Shown: positions 16,893 to 26,412, numbered from the stretch's first letter. The stretch is DNA of 41,667 nucleotides from Fangia hongkongensis FSC776 = DSM 21703 (GCF_000379445.1 NZ_KB902250.1:1-41667), one strand, 5' to 3'. Notes: a model not told the origin generated them from the letters alone. Program-made: numbers and translations.

Positions 16893-18224
16893 ATGCAATT
16901 AAATAATATAGTTACAGATGCTAAAAGACAGAATAAACACTCTGAGGCATTATTCACCGAAGCAAAAGAGTATATCCCAGGCGGTGTTAATTCGCCTGTG
17001 CGGGCATTTAAAGGCGTGGGCGGCACACCGAAGTTTATAGCCAAAGCGAAAGGTGCGCATGTTTATGATGTTGATGGCAATCGTTACATTGATTATGTTG
17101 GTTCTTGGGGGCCGATGATATTGGGTCATGCGGATGATGATGTCATTAAGGCAGTTCAACATCAGGCGGCTTTTGGACTCAGCTATGGTGCGCCTTGCGA
17201 GCTTGAGCTTAAGCTTGCCAAGAAAGTCTGTGAGATATTGCCAAATATGGAGCAAGTTCGTTTTGTTTCCTCTGGTACAGAGGCGACGATGAGTGCTGTG
17301 CGTTTAGCACGTGCATACAGTGGCAAAAATAAACTGATTAAATTTGCAGGTTGTTATCATGGTCATGGGGATCAGTTTTTAGTACAAGCAGGCTCTGGTG
17401 CGTTAACTTTAGGTCTTCCAAACTCTCCAGGTGTTCCTGAAGCGACAGTAAAAGACACCCTGACAGCCAGTTTTAATGATTTAGACAGTGTAGAGGCGTT
17501 ATTTAAAAAGTACCCAGATCAGATTGGTGCCATTATCGTTGAGCCGGTTGCTGGGAATATGAATCTTATAACACCGCTCTCAGGTTTCTTAGAGGGATTA
17601 AGAGCGCTTTGTGATCAATATAAAGCAGTATTAATTTTTGATGAAGTCATGAGCGGTTTTCGGGTATCATTACAAGGAGCGCAAGGTTATTACAACATCG
17701 TGCCAGATTTAACAACCTTAGGTAAAGTCATTGGTGGAGGCATGCCTGTTGGCGCCTTTGGTGGTAAAAAAGAGATCATGCAAATGATCGCACCAAGTGG
17801 CTCTGTCTATCAGGCAGGAACACTTTCAGGGAACCCGATTGCTATGCAGGCAGGGCTTGCTACCTTAAACAAAATTACCACAGCAGGGTTTTATCAAAAC
17901 CTTGAAGCGAAAACCACACGTTTAGTTGATGGCTTAAATAAAGTTGCAAAAACCCATAATTATCCATTTAGCGCAAAATCTATAGGAAGCATGTTTGGCT
18001 TGTATTTTACTGAAAAAACGCAGCTGACATCCTTTGATGATGTTAAAGCCTGTGATGCAAATGCATTTAATCATTTTTTTCATTATATGCTCAATCAAGG
18101 TGTTTATTTTGCACCGTCTTCATTTGAAGCAGGTTTTATGTCTATTGCACACGATGATAAGCTGATTGATCAAACAATAGCATTATTTGATACTTACCTT
18201 TTAAATTGTTTGCAAAATAGCTAA
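16893..18224 (+). CDS. hemL: Glutamate-1-semialdehyde 2,1-aminomutase
   Basis: HemL converts glutamate-1-semialdehyde to 5-aminolevulinate in the C5 pathway of haem synthesis. With this start the protein has 443 residues. The PLP lysine is Lys278 in [18 protein letters not shown]. The SSGTEA phosphate-binding segment (126-131) and the FDEVMSGFR cofactor-binding segment are intact. AGGA eight bases before the ATG at 16893 decides the start over a longer open frame from 16866. It ends TAATG, with the stop overlapping the start of the SDR gene by one base. Confidence 0.97.
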   Translation: MQLNNIVTDAKRQNKHSEALFTEAKEYIPGGVNSPVRAFKGVGGTPKFIAKAKGAHVYDVDGNRYIDYVGSWGPMILGHADDDVIKAVQHQAAFGLSYGAPCELELKLAKKVCEILPNMEQVRFVSSGTEATMSAVRLARAYSGKNKLIKFAGCYHGHGDQFLVQAGSGALTLGLPNSPGVPEATVKDTLTASFNDLDSVEALFKKYPDQIGAIIVEPVAGNMNLITPLSGFLEGLRALCDQYKAVLIFDEVMSGFRVSLQGAQGYYNIVPDLTTLGKVIGGGMPVGAFGGKKEIMQMIAPSGSVYQAGTLSGNPIAMQAGLATLNKITTAGFYQNLEAKTTRLVDGLNKVAKTHNYPFSAKSIGSMFGLYFTEKTQLTSFDDVKACDANAFNHFFHYMLNQGVYFAPSSFEAGFMSIAHDDKLIDQTIALFDTYLLNCLQNS

Positions 18225-18979
18225 TGAAAACTCATAACAGGGTATTATTAATTACCGGTGCAACAGGCGGAATTGGTACGGCAACCTGTTTGCTTGCTGC
18301 TGAGAAGTCTTATGACATTGCCGTGCACTATCATAACAATGATGCGAAGGCATCAAAGTTAGTAGAAACGTTGTTATCTAAAGGGGCAAAGGCAATTTCA
18401 GTTAAAGCTAATCTCTGTAATGAAAAAGACATTGTCAGGATGTATGAAAAGATTGATGCAGCGCTAGGCCCATTAACTGACCTTGTCAATAATGCAGGAA
18501 CGCTTTTTAGTGCCTCTCGATTGGATCATATGGACGCAGCTAGGATAAAAGAAGTGCTAGAGCTTAACGCGCTCGGGCCTATGTTGTGTTCAAAGCATGC
18601 CATTTTACGGATGTCTCCACGATATGATGGCAAAGGAGGTAACATTGTCAATATATCTTCTAGAGCATCACAGCTAGGTTCTCCAAATGAGTATGTAGAT
18701 TATGCAGCATCAAAAGGTGCGCTTGATTCGTTAACAGTAGGCTTATCACTAGAGTTGGCTGAGGAAAATATTCGCGTTAATGCTGTGCGTCCGGGGTTTA
18801 TTTATACAGATATTCATGCAAAATCAGGTGATAAAAATAGAGTTGAAAAAATAAAACATAAGATTCCAATGAAAAGAGGTGGAGAGGCAAGCGAGGTGGC
18901 TAATGCTATCTTGTGGTTACTATCAGATCAATCTTCTTTTTGTACTGGCAGTTTTATTGATGTTTCAGGTGGTAAATAA
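18224..18979 (+). CDS. ygfF: Short-chain dehydrogenase/reductase, YgfF-like
   Basis: This 251-residue classical SDR uses NAD(P) to oxidise or reduce an alcohol/carbonyl substrate that I cannot name. The cofactor motif is TGATGGIG and the structural motif NNAG. The active site has the Ser of NISSRASQ and the Tyr and Lys of YAASKGALDSL. The long stretches LGSPNEYVDYAASKGA, VRPGFIYT and TGSFIDVSGGK are close to what I recall of E. coli YgfF, whose function is not well defined. Its ATG overlaps the hemL stop (TAATG), so it is translationally coupled to haem synthesis. Six bases separate it from murE. Confidence 0.88.
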   Translation: MKTHNRVLLITGATGGIGTATCLLAAEKSYDIAVHYHNNDAKASKLVETLLSKGAKAISVKANLCNEKDIVRMYEKIDAALGPLTDLVNNAGTLFSASRLDHMDAARIKEVLELNALGPMLCSKHAILRMSPRYDGKGGNIVNISSRASQLGSPNEYVDYAASKGALDSLTVGLSLELAEENIRVNAVRPGFIYTDIHAKSGDKNRVEKIKHKIPMKRGGEASEVANAILWLLSDQSSFCTGSFIDVSGGK

Positions 18980-18985
18980 ACTAAC

Positions 18986-20467
18986 ATGAGAAAGTTATCT
19001 GAGATTTTCCAATTTTTTCATCAAGACTTTCCTAAAAATCATCAAGATATCGTGCTTCATCATCTGACGCAAGATAGCAGGCTTATAGCTCAAAATAGCA
19101 TTTTTATTGCCCTTAAAGGGGAGGTGTATGATGGGCATCAATATGTGCTAGATGCATTTCAAAATGGCGCTTTATTTGCTATCGTTGAAGATAGAAATAC
19201 TCTCTCACAAAAAATTGATCAACCTTATATTCTCGAGCTGAAAACCATTAAAAATGAGCTGGCAGCATTTGCTGAATGGTTTTATCATTATCCCTCAAGA
19301 GCACTTGATATTTATGCAGTAACTGGCACAAATGGCAAAAGCTCAATTGCACACTTTATTGCGGGATTATTTACAACGCTAGAGAAAAAAGCAGCCGTTT
19401 TAGGAACCATTGGTAATGGCGTATATCCTTTGTTGCAGGACTCTCCGCTCACAACCTTAGATAGTATTGCAATCAATGATTGGATGGCGCAATTTGTTAA
19501 AAAAGAGGCATACCATCTGTCTCTTGAAGCCTCTTCTCACGCATTAGATCAAAGACGACTTGAGAACATTAAGATCAAAACGGCGATTTTCACTAACTTG
19601 GATGTTGATCATTTGGATTATCATGGGTCAATGGATAATTACTTTTATGCAAAGCGCTCACTATTTATGATGCCAAGTGTTGAAATAGCTATTATTAATA
19701 TCGATGATGACTATGGGCAAAAGCTATATCGGCTTCTTGATAAGAAAAAGCTGACATGCTTTAGCTACAGCATTGAAAATAAGTCGGCAGATTGTTTTTT
19801 TGAGATTGTTGAGACGATTCAGTTAAAGCACAAAGTGAAGGTTTATTGGCAAAAGCGATATATAGGCATATGTTTGCTATCGATACCTGGCAAATATAAT
19901 GTCAGCAATATTGCTGCAAGTTTTGCTGCAATGATGGCAAATGGTTATGAGCTTGCTGTTGAAAAACTTGAGCAGCTAAAAAGTGCAAAGGGACGTGTTG
20001 AGCTTCTTGAGTATCGCTCTAAAGCAGCGGTTGTTATCGATTATGCCCATACACCAGATGCGCTTGAAAATGTACTGATTGCATTAAAAGAAAGGCTAAG
20101 TGGCAAGCTTATTTGTTTGTTTGGCTGCGGTGGTGATAGAGAAACCTCCAAACGAGAAAAGATGGCAATGGTTGCAAAGCGCTATGCTGATGTTTGTATT
20201 GTAACAGAGGATAATAGTAGAACAGAGCCATTTAATAGCATTGTTAAAGATATTCAAAAAGGCTTTTCATTAGATGATCATTACACCGTAATTGAAGAGA
20301 GGGAAAAGGCAATTTATCATGCACTTGAGATAGCTGAGAGTGAAGATGTCGTATTATTAGCAGGAAAAGGGCATGAAACATATCTTGATAAAAACAATAA
20401 ACGCCATTATTTTGATGAAAGAGAGATTGTAAAAGCGTATTACAGTCGCGGTGATTCGAGTTTGTAA
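18986..20467 (+). CDS. murE: UDP-MurNAc-L-Ala-D-Glu:meso-DAP ligase MurE
   Basis: MurE adds the third residue, normally meso-diaminopimelate in Gram-negatives, to the peptidoglycan precursor. The 493-residue length is normal. The ATP loop is TGTNGKSS (113-120) and the carbamylated-Lys segment is YAKRSLFM (221-228). HTPDALENVL and the GCGGDRETSKREKM segment (380-393) mark the Mur ligase C-terminal domain. The DAP-recognition motif, usually DNPR, reads DNSR (409-412): Arg is kept but Pro is changed. It is followed 25 bp later by murF. The rest of the mur/fts cluster (mraY, murD, ftsW) is not here. No strong ribosome-binding site precedes the ATG, so coupling to the SDR gene is likely. Confidence 0.95.
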   Translation: MRKLSEIFQFFHQDFPKNHQDIVLHHLTQDSRLIAQNSIFIALKGEVYDGHQYVLDAFQNGALFAIVEDRNTLSQKIDQPYILELKTIKNELAAFAEWFYHYPSRALDIYAVTGTNGKSSIAHFIAGLFTTLEKKAAVLGTIGNGVYPLLQDSPLTTLDSIAINDWMAQFVKKEAYHLSLEASSHALDQRRLENIKIKTAIFTNLDVDHLDYHGSMDNYFYAKRSLFMMPSVEIAIINIDDDYGQKLYRLLDKKKLTCFSYSIENKSADCFFEIVETIQLKHKVKVYWQKRYIGICLLSIPGKYNVSNIAASFAAMMANGYELAVEKLEQLKSAKGRVELLEYRSKAAVVIDYAHTPDALENVLIALKERLSGKLICLFGCGGDRETSKREKMAMVAKRYADVCIVTEDNSRTEPFNSIVKDIQKGFSLDDHYTVIEEREKAIYHALEIAESEDVVLLAGKGHETYLDKNNKRHYFDEREIVKAYYSRGDSSL

Positions 20468-20492
20468 GAGTAAGCGGTGCAAGGAGTAAATC

Positions 20493-21854
20493 TTGATTAA
20501 TTCATTAAAAACATTAGCAAAGTCCATTCAGGCAAAATATATCGGTGAGGATGTTGCCATTACAGGTGCGCATATTAATTCTAAGTTAATTAAGGTGGGT
20601 GATCTTTTTATTGCCATCAAAGATAAACGTGATGGTCATCAATATATTCAAAGTGCGATTGAACATGGTGCAACAGCAGTGCTTGTATCCGTTGAGCAAA
20701 AGAATTTGCCTATTGCGCAGATTGTGGCTAAAGATACAAGAAAAGCCCTCTATGCGCTTGCTTTAGCGCATAGGGAAAAATTCACAATGCCGATTTTATC
20801 AGTAACAGGAAGCTGTGGGAAAACCTCTACCAAAGAGATGCTGGTACAGATATTGTCACATTTCGCTAGGGTATATGGAAACCCCGGTAATTTTAATAAT
20901 GATCTGGGTGTGCCAATTTCCATCCTCTCGGCGCCACTTGATTGTGATTATATGGTGCTGGAGGCAGGAACAAATGCGCCGGGTGAGATTGAGTATTTAG
21001 CGAAACTGATTCAGCCGAATGTTGCAGGCATTACGAATGTGTCTGCTTCACATTTAGAAAAGCTTGGCTCTTTAGATGGTGTGATGGAAGAAAAAGGCGC
21101 ATTATTGCAGGCGTTAACGCCAAGTGATACGGCGATTATTAATCATGATGATAGACGCATTTATCATCACAGTGAATTTCTTAACTGTCACAAAATTAGT
21201 TTTAGCATGACAGAAAAAGGAGCAGATCTATATTTGGCATCGCACTCAGAAGTGTCAGGTGGGTTTGAATATACGGTGCGTTATAAAGATATAAGTTATC
21301 AAGGTATTTTAAATGTCAGTGGTGTGCACAATATTCAAAATGCACTCATGGCACTTGGTTATATTGTCGCGCTTGGGCTTGATTTAAAAGAAGCCATTTA
21401 TGCTTTAAGTGGATTTAATGGCTATCAAGGGCGCTTTTCTTTAACTAAGCTGAGTGATCAGATCTCTTTAATTGATGATACCTATAATGCTAGTGTTAAA
21501 TCGGTTGAAGCAGCCATTGAAACACTCGAGCGCTTTGAAGGGACGCGTATACTTGTGCTTGGTAGTATGGGAGAGCTTGGAGAGCATGAAATTTACTATC
21601 ACAAAAAGATAGGCCAGCTCATTAAAGCGGCACACATTGATTCGGTATACCTATATGGACAAAAAGAGGTTATGGCGCATGTGCTTGAAAATGCAGGATC
21701 ACAAGCGAGATACTATGTCGATAAGCAAGAAATTATCAATAACCTTAAAGATGAGCTTCAAGAAGCACAAGATAGCTTGCCAACTTTAGTGATTGTTAAA
21801 GGGGCAAGGGTAAATAAGATGGAAGAAATTGTAAGCGCGCTTAAAAGAATGTAA
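20493..21854 (+). CDS. murF: UDP-MurNAc-tripeptide--D-Ala-D-Ala ligase MurF
   Basis: MurF adds D-Ala-D-Ala to complete the UDP-MurNAc-pentapeptide in the cytoplasm. The 453-residue protein has the ATP loop VTGSCGKTSTKEM (104-116), the GNFNNDLGVP substrate segment and the IDDTYNAS motif of MurF. The start is TTG at 20493-20495: AAGGAG (20481-20486) lies six bases upstream and no in-frame ATG is close. It ends one base from the stop of the convergent fipB-like gene, with no hairpin terminator between them. Confidence 0.96.
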   Translation: MINSLKTLAKSIQAKYIGEDVAITGAHINSKLIKVGDLFIAIKDKRDGHQYIQSAIEHGATAVLVSVEQKNLPIAQIVAKDTRKALYALALAHREKFTMPILSVTGSCGKTSTKEMLVQILSHFARVYGNPGNFNNDLGVPISILSAPLDCDYMVLEAGTNAPGEIEYLAKLIQPNVAGITNVSASHLEKLGSLDGVMEEKGALLQALTPSDTAIINHDDRRIYHHSEFLNCHKISFSMTEKGADLYLASHSEVSGGFEYTVRYKDISYQGILNVSGVHNIQNALMALGYIVALGLDLKEAIYALSGFNGYQGRFSLTKLSDQISLIDDTYNASVKSVEAAIETLERFEGTRILVLGSMGELGEHEIYYHKKIGQLIKAAHIDSVYLYGQKEVMAHVLENAGSQARYYVDKQEIINNLKDELQEAQDSLPTLVIVKGARVNKMEEIVSALKRM

Positions 21855-21855
21855 A

Positions 21856-22836
21856 TTACTTCCCTTGTGCTTTATCGATTGCAGCTTGAATACTTGCTTT
21901 AGGCGCAAACCCTGGAATAACAGTTGTATTTTGTGCATTTGCTCCAGAGGTTGGCATAACAATAATAGCTGGTGTACCTTGAATGCCTAGTTGCGTAAAG
22001 CCAAGATCCATATCAGATTTGATTATGCCAGTAATATTTTTATCTTTCATAACACTTTCAGCTTTTGTCACATCGACGCCAGCTTGTGCTGCGGCTTTTT
22101 TCACATCAGCAACAGTCAGTTTCCCTTCATCATTACCAGTTGCAAATACACCATTATGATATTTGATATAAGCTTCAGCGCCTTTTAGTTGATAGACTGC
22201 TAAGCCCATTTCAGCGGCATATTGTGAAGACTCCCAGCGTTGACCGAAGATAGGGAACTCTTTGAAGATGTACTTAACATTTGGATTTTCATCCATGACT
22301 TTTTCAACAACTGGCGCAATCTTACTACAGAACATGCAGTTATAGTCAAAGAATTCAATCACAGCAACTTTTGCGTTTTTAGGACCTACTGTTGGCGCAT
22401 GTTGGCTGTTAAGTAGTGTATCGGCACTTTTTAATACGCCAGCGACTTGTTTTTGCTGCTGCTGATTAATCAGTTGTTGTTGAAAAGCCTGCATGATGCT
22501 TTGCATTTGAGCATCGGTGAATTTGCCTTTTTCTTCTGCAGCACCTTTTTTGAAGCCCGCTAGAAGCTCTGCGGTATCTAAAGTTGCTCCTTGGCCTTGA
22601 AGCTGAGCAGTCACATTATGACCCACGCTATAGCCAAGAGTGTAACTAACATCATTTAAGAGTTTTGTTTGGTCTTTTGCTGTATGTGTCGTTGTATCTG
22701 TTGTTTTAGCGGCAGCTGTTACCGCTGTTTGCTCTTTGGTGCTATCTTTTGTCTCAGACTTGCTGCATCCAGCTAAAGCGATACTGAAGATAGCAGCGCC
22801 AACAACGCCAATGAGAAGTTTTTTTGATTTTTGCAT
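21856..22836 (-). CDS. fipB: DsbA-domain lipoprotein with FKBP_N domain (FipB-like)
   Basis: This 326-residue envelope protein resembles Francisella FipB, an oxidoreductase/isomerase needed for folding of exported proteins. A lipobox LAGC (Cys24) follows a hydrophobic signal, so it is probably lipidated. A low-complexity Thr/Lys linker follows. Residues about 60-130 form an FKBP N-terminal dimerisation domain (VSYTLGYSVGHN, FTDAQMQSIMQAFQQQL) with no PPIase domain after it. Residues about 150-326 are a DsbA thioredoxin fold with active site CMFC (167-170) and cis-Pro loop GTPA (Pro289). GGAG ten bases before the ATG is the ribosome-binding site. The fipA-like gene lies 130 bp upstream on the same strand. 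The name is by architecture and neighbourhood, not by alignment. Confidence 0.87.
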   Translation of the reverse strand: MQKSKKLLIGVVGAAIFSIALAGCSKSETKDSTKEQTAVTAAAKTTDTTTHTAKDQTKLLNDVSYTLGYSVGHNVTAQLQGQGATLDTAELLAGFKKGAAEEKGKFTDAQMQSIMQAFQQQLINQQQQKQVAGVLKSADTLLNSQHAPTVGPKNAKVAVIEFFDYNCMFCSKIAPVVEKVMDENPNVKYIFKEFPIFGQRWESSQYAAEMGLAVYQLKGAEAYIKYHNGVFATGNDEGKLTVADVKKAAAQAGVDVTKAESVMKDKNITGIIKSDMDLGFTQLGIQGTPAIIVMPTSGANAQNTTVIPGFAPKASIQAAIDKAQGK

Positions 22837-22966
22837 AGTGGGAACACTCCGTTTACATTAAATATGAAATTAGTTGAATCCAATATATCAAAGCAACGAA
22901 CAAAAATAAAAATATTCATGCCTAAATAATCGGAAATATTATATGTGACTGTTTTAGAGTGTTACA

Positions 22967-23446
22967 TTAAGAAGTTGTTGTTGCTGTGGTTGCTGTTGTA
23001 GCTTTGCTTGCATCAGCTGTTTTTTGAGCAGTGTCTTTTGCTGCTGCCATTTGTTTTTGCGCTGCTTCTTGCTGTGCTTTCATTTTAGCTTCCATCTCTT
23101 TTTGGAAAGATTGCATTGCTTGTTCCATTTGCTCTTGAGTTAGCTCAGGTTTATCACCTTTCACGCCAGCTTCAAATCCAGATTGTAGTTTTGCTAGGTT
23201 TAAATCAACTTTTTGTTGCTTAAGCTGTGTAATCATGTTTTTGCCGACGGAGTAACCAATAGTGTAGCTTGCATCAGCTGAGTTATCTTTAGGCGCTGTT
23301 GCAGTTGTCATATCTGTTTTGCTTGCAACAGCAGCTGAACTTGTTGTAGCTGTAGTGCTGTTGTGTGCATGATTATCAGCAAAAGCACTGCCAACAAAAG
23401 CAGAAGCAATTAATGCGCTAAGGCCGATTTTAGTAACTTTATTCAT
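22967..23446 (-). CDS. fipA: Exported FKBP_N-domain protein (FipA-like)
   Basis: The protein has 159 residues with a signal peptide that probably ends at AFA (residue 23). There is no cysteine anywhere, so no lipid anchor. Residues 58-120 repeat the FKBP_N pattern of the neighbouring FipB-like protein: SYTIGYSVGKN matches SYTLGYSVGHN, and TQEQMEQAMQSFQKEM matches TDAQMQSIMQAFQQQL. A charged Ala/Lys/Gln-rich coiled-coil tail and a Thr/Ala-rich end follow. It has neither a PPIase nor a thioredoxin domain and is probably a dimerisation partner or adaptor for the FipB-like protein. GGAG five bases before the ATG supports the start. In Francisella, FipA and FipB are likewise adjacent. Confidence 0.8.
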   Translation of the reverse strand: MNKVTKIGLSALIASAFVGSAFADNHAHNSTTATTSSAAVASKTDMTTATAPKDNSADASYTIGYSVGKNMITQLKQQKVDLNLAKLQSGFEAGVKGDKPELTQEQMEQAMQSFQKEMEAKMKAQQEAAQKQMAAAKDTAQKTADASKATTATTATTTS

Positions 23447-23553
23447 GATGACTCCATCGTTTTTTGTTTATCAGTTATTAATCTTTATAAAAAGAAGTAC
23501 ACCCAAGCTTAAACAGGCTCTTTAAAAAGAACAAGTGTTTTACAGGGGAAAGT

Positions 23554-23847
23554 TTAAATCTCTTGCACCAATACCCAAGGTTTGATAACACTCACCCATA
23601 GTATTTGATTCTGCTCGTACCAGTTTTTAGCTTGATCATCGTTAACTCTATAAATTAGATTATCTTGCAGGTATTGGTCAATTTTTATCTGCTCATTATT
23701 GGCAATTTCAAAGGCAGTTTCAATTAAATCAAGAGAACTATCAACATAAAAAACTTTACCTTGAGCAAATAAACGCTGTAAATTCGACCAAGGCAGCTTC
23801 GCAGTTTCACTATTTATCTTTGCTTTTAATAATAATGAATCACTCAT
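23554..23847 (-). CDS. DUF2288-family small protein
   Basis: This 97-residue acidic cytoplasmic protein fits the DUF2288 family of gammaproteobacteria (KAKINSETAKLPWSNLQRLF near the start, WVSVIKPWVLVQEI at the end). The start at the ATG 23845-23847 has GAGG six to seven bases upstream inside the end of uup, and the two genes overlap by 8 bases, so it is translationally coupled to uup. The function of the family is unknown. No cofactor or catalytic motif is visible. Confidence 0.78.
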   Translation of the reverse strand: MSDSLLLKAKINSETAKLPWSNLQRLFAQGKVFYVDSSLDLIETAFEIANNEQIKIDQYLQDNLIYRVNDDQAKNWYEQNQILWVSVIKPWVLVQEI

Positions 23848-25744
23848 TGTTAGCCTCAATCTCAGCGAGCATCTCCCAGCGTGCATATTTTTGCTCTAAT
23901 GCCGCATTAAGCGACTCAAGCGTTAAATTAGTTTGTTTAATCACATCAGTCTCTTGCCGATAAAAGTTACTGCTGGCAATGTCAGCTTGAATTGATGCAA
24001 TTTCACTTTCCAATGTTTCAATATCATTTGGCAGCTTATTAAGCTCTTTTCTCTCAGCATAGGATAGCTTTGGCTTACGTGATTTACTCTCAGGTTTATT
24101 GCCTTTGGTGTTTTTGCTTGTGGCTGAAGCTTTAGAGGTATCGGTTAATCTCTTGGCGCTTGTTTGTGAAAGCCAATCATCATAACCGCCTATATATTCA
24201 TTTAACTTTCCACCTGCCTCAAATACAATTGTGCTTGTGACAAGGTTGTTAATAAATGTGCGATCATGACTAATCAAAAGCACCGTGCCCTGATAATTAA
24301 CAAGCATTTCCTCAAGAATTTCTAAGGTTTCAATATCCAGATCGTTAGTCGGCTCATCAAGAACTAGAACATTACTTGGTTTGGCTAAAAGCTTGGCGAG
24401 CAACAGGCGATTTTTCTCACCCCCAGAGAGTGAAGAAACAGGACTTTGTGCTCTTTGCGGTGAAAATAAAAAGTCTTGTAAGTAGCTAATAATATGCTTT
24501 TCTTTACCATTGATATTAATATATTCTTTGCCTTCAAGTACATTATCAATGACAGAGCGCTCAAGATCAAGTGAGGCTCTTAGCTGATCAAAATAGGCAA
24601 TATCAACGCTATCACCATGTTTAACAGCACCTGTTGATGGTACTATTTTTTTAAGTAGAACCTGAATAAGTGTGCTTTTACCCACCCCGTTCGGCCCTAA
24701 GATACCTATTTTATCGCCACGGTTAATCTGACAGGAGAAATCACTAAAAAGCTTTTTATCTTCATATTGAAAACTAATATTATCAGCAATTAAAACAACT
24801 TTTGCTTTGTTTTGACTGGTTGCAGCTTCAATTTTGCTGACACCTTGTTTTTCTCGGCGCTGTGCTCTTTGCTCGCGCATTTGTTTAAGTGCGCGCACAC
24901 GTCCCTCATTTCTGGTGCGTCTGGCCTTAATGCCTTGTCGAATCCACTTTTCCTCATCCGCGAGTTTTTTATCAAACAGAGCAGCCTCTTTTTGCTCATT
25001 GTGTAAGGCAGCTTCTTTTTGCTGTAGAAATTTATCATAGCTGCCAGGGTAGCTATAGAGCTTACCTCGATCAAGTTCAACAATATCAGTTGCTACATTT
25101 TGCAAAAATTGTCTATCGTGAGTGATAAAAAGGATGCTTCCTTTAAACTGCTTGAGAAACTCCTCTAGCCAGTGGATGGAATCAATATCAAGATGGTTGG
25201 TTGGCTCGTCAAGTAATAAAAGTTTTGGCTTTTGGATCAAAGCTTGCGCGAGTAAAACACGGCGCTTTAGTCCGCCAGAGAGAGCGTCAAATCGCACATC
25301 CGCGCTTAATGAGAGTTTTGAAAGGAGAATCTCTACTTCATTTAAGGCATCCCAAGCTTGATGTTGATCAATATCTTTTTGTAATTGTGATAACTGATCA
25401 AGTGCCTCTGACTCGGTTGCATTTTCAATAAGGCGAGTATATTTAATGAGCGTATCACCAATACCATTTAAACCCTGAAGAATGACTTCTTTAACTGTGT
25501 GATGATCACTATTTTGTGGCACATCTTGTCTTAACGAGGCAAGATAAGCGCCTTGATGTGAAATACGCTCACCTGTATCGGGGGCAATTTCACCCGAGAT
25601 AATTTTGAAAAGAGATGACTTTCCCGCACCATTTCGCCCAATAAGGCATAAGCGCTGATTATCATTGATATCAAAAGACACATTATCTAATAGTGCATGG
25701 TGTCCAAAACTTAAAGAGAGGTTACGAAGAGAAATAATAGGCAT
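23840..25744 (-). CDS. uup: ABC-F ATPase Uup
   Basis: This 634-residue soluble tandem ABC ATPase belongs to the ABC-F group, which acts on ribosomes; Uup has also been linked to precise excision of transposons. There are two full cassettes. Walker A is GRNGAGKSS and GPNGVGKST, signatures are LSGGLKRR and LSGGEKNR, and Walker B is LLLDEPTNHLD and LVLDEPTNDLD. No membrane segments are present. A C-terminal coiled coil (about residues 560-634) is typical of Uup rather than EttA. Its ATG directly abuts the stop of the CBS gene, and its 3' end overlaps DUF2288, so the three form one operon. Confidence 0.94.
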   Translation of the reverse strand: MPIISLRNLSLSFGHHALLDNVSFDINDNQRLCLIGRNGAGKSSLFKIISGEIAPDTGERISHQGAYLASLRQDVPQNSDHHTVKEVILQGLNGIGDTLIKYTRLIENATESEALDQLSQLQKDIDQHQAWDALNEVEILLSKLSLSADVRFDALSGGLKRRVLLAQALIQKPKLLLLDEPTNHLDIDSIHWLEEFLKQFKGSILFITHDRQFLQNVATDIVELDRGKLYSYPGSYDKFLQQKEAALHNEQKEAALFDKKLADEEKWIRQGIKARRTRNEGRVRALKQMREQRAQRREKQGVSKIEAATSQNKAKVVLIADNISFQYEDKKLFSDFSCQINRGDKIGILGPNGVGKSTLIQVLLKKIVPSTGAVKHGDSVDIAYFDQLRASLDLERSVIDNVLEGKEYININGKEKHIISYLQDFLFSPQRAQSPVSSLSGGEKNRLLLAKLLAKPSNVLVLDEPTNDLDIETLEILEEMLVNYQGTVLLISHDRTFINNLVTSTIVFEAGGKLNEYIGGYDDWLSQTSAKRLTDTSKASATSKNTKGNKPESKSRKPKLSYAERKELNKLPNDIETLESEIASIQADIASSNFYRQETDVIKQTNLTLESLNAALEQKYARWEMLAEIEANNE

Positions 25745-26329
25745 TTAGATAACTCGATTCATCTCAGCTAGTGTGCTTAAACCTAAATCTCCACCAATAT
25801 GCTTGCCAAGACGTCTGCCGATAAAGCTTGCTGAGAAAATACCACGGATAACTTTTTTATTATTGCTGTCGTGATCATAAACTAAAATATGATCAATATT
25901 TCCTTCGTGCAGTAGTCTTGCAATGTGACCAACTAAAGCATCTTTTACCGTGTTGTATTCTAATAGTGGTAGCTCTTTCAAAGATGCCATTAAGTTGGCA
26001 ATGGTGATATCTTTGGTTTTAATTCCGTGCTGTTGTGCAATTTGTGTTTTATAGGCACCATGAACACGCGCGGCATTAATTAGCCCTACAACTTGATCAT
26101 GATCATCAATCACCAAAAGGGCGCGAACTTGCTCTTTTTTCATCAGCTCAAGCGCATCATTGGCAAGTGCATCTTTATGGATATGTCTAGGTCTTTTCGT
26201 ATGAAAATCTGCCAACACATCAAGTGCAGGTGTTTCAAGTGTAATAACTTCTACAGTATCTGGATGATGATAGGGAATGCTTTGTGAATGAATAGAATCT
26301 GTATTTAATAACTTATAATCTTTAAACAT
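25745..26329 (-). CDS. Protein with two CBS domains
   Basis: This 194-residue cytoplasmic protein is made almost only of a tandem CBS pair (Bateman module), about residues 50-105 and 110-175. Such modules bind adenine nucleotides and regulate partner proteins. Visible elements are LMKKEQVRALLVIDDHDQVV and, in the second repeat, LLHEGNIDHILVYD with VIRGIFSASFI. No attached catalytic domain is seen. AAGG eight bases upstream supports the start. The stop touches the start codon of uup, so they are co-expressed. Its target is unknown; the operon hints at translation. Confidence 0.85.
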   Translation of the reverse strand: MFKDYKLLNTDSIHSQSIPYHHPDTVEVITLETPALDVLADFHTKRPRHIHKDALANDALELMKKEQVRALLVIDDHDQVVGLINAARVHGAYKTQIAQQHGIKTKDITIANLMASLKELPLLEYNTVKDALVGHIARLLHEGNIDHILVYDHDSNNKKVIRGIFSASFIGRRLGKHIGGDLGLSTLAEMNRVI

Positions 26330-26412
26330 GGAAATAGCCTTTTTAATATGAACTATATAATAAGTTTAAACTAGGTATGTAAGGCTTGGCAAATGTTATA
26401 AAGCAGATATCA

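Noticed and set aside
16950..17255. Minus-strand frame of 101 codons inside hemL
   Set aside because: hemL is complete with catalytic residues; this is its antisense shadow.
21850..21860. Bidirectional terminator between murF and the fipB-like gene
   Set aside because: The stops are one base apart and no hairpin with U-run is present at the junction.
24790..25083. Minus-strand frame of 97 codons in another frame of uup
   Set aside because: It lies wholly inside the linker region of uup and shows no recognisable motif or ribosome-binding site.
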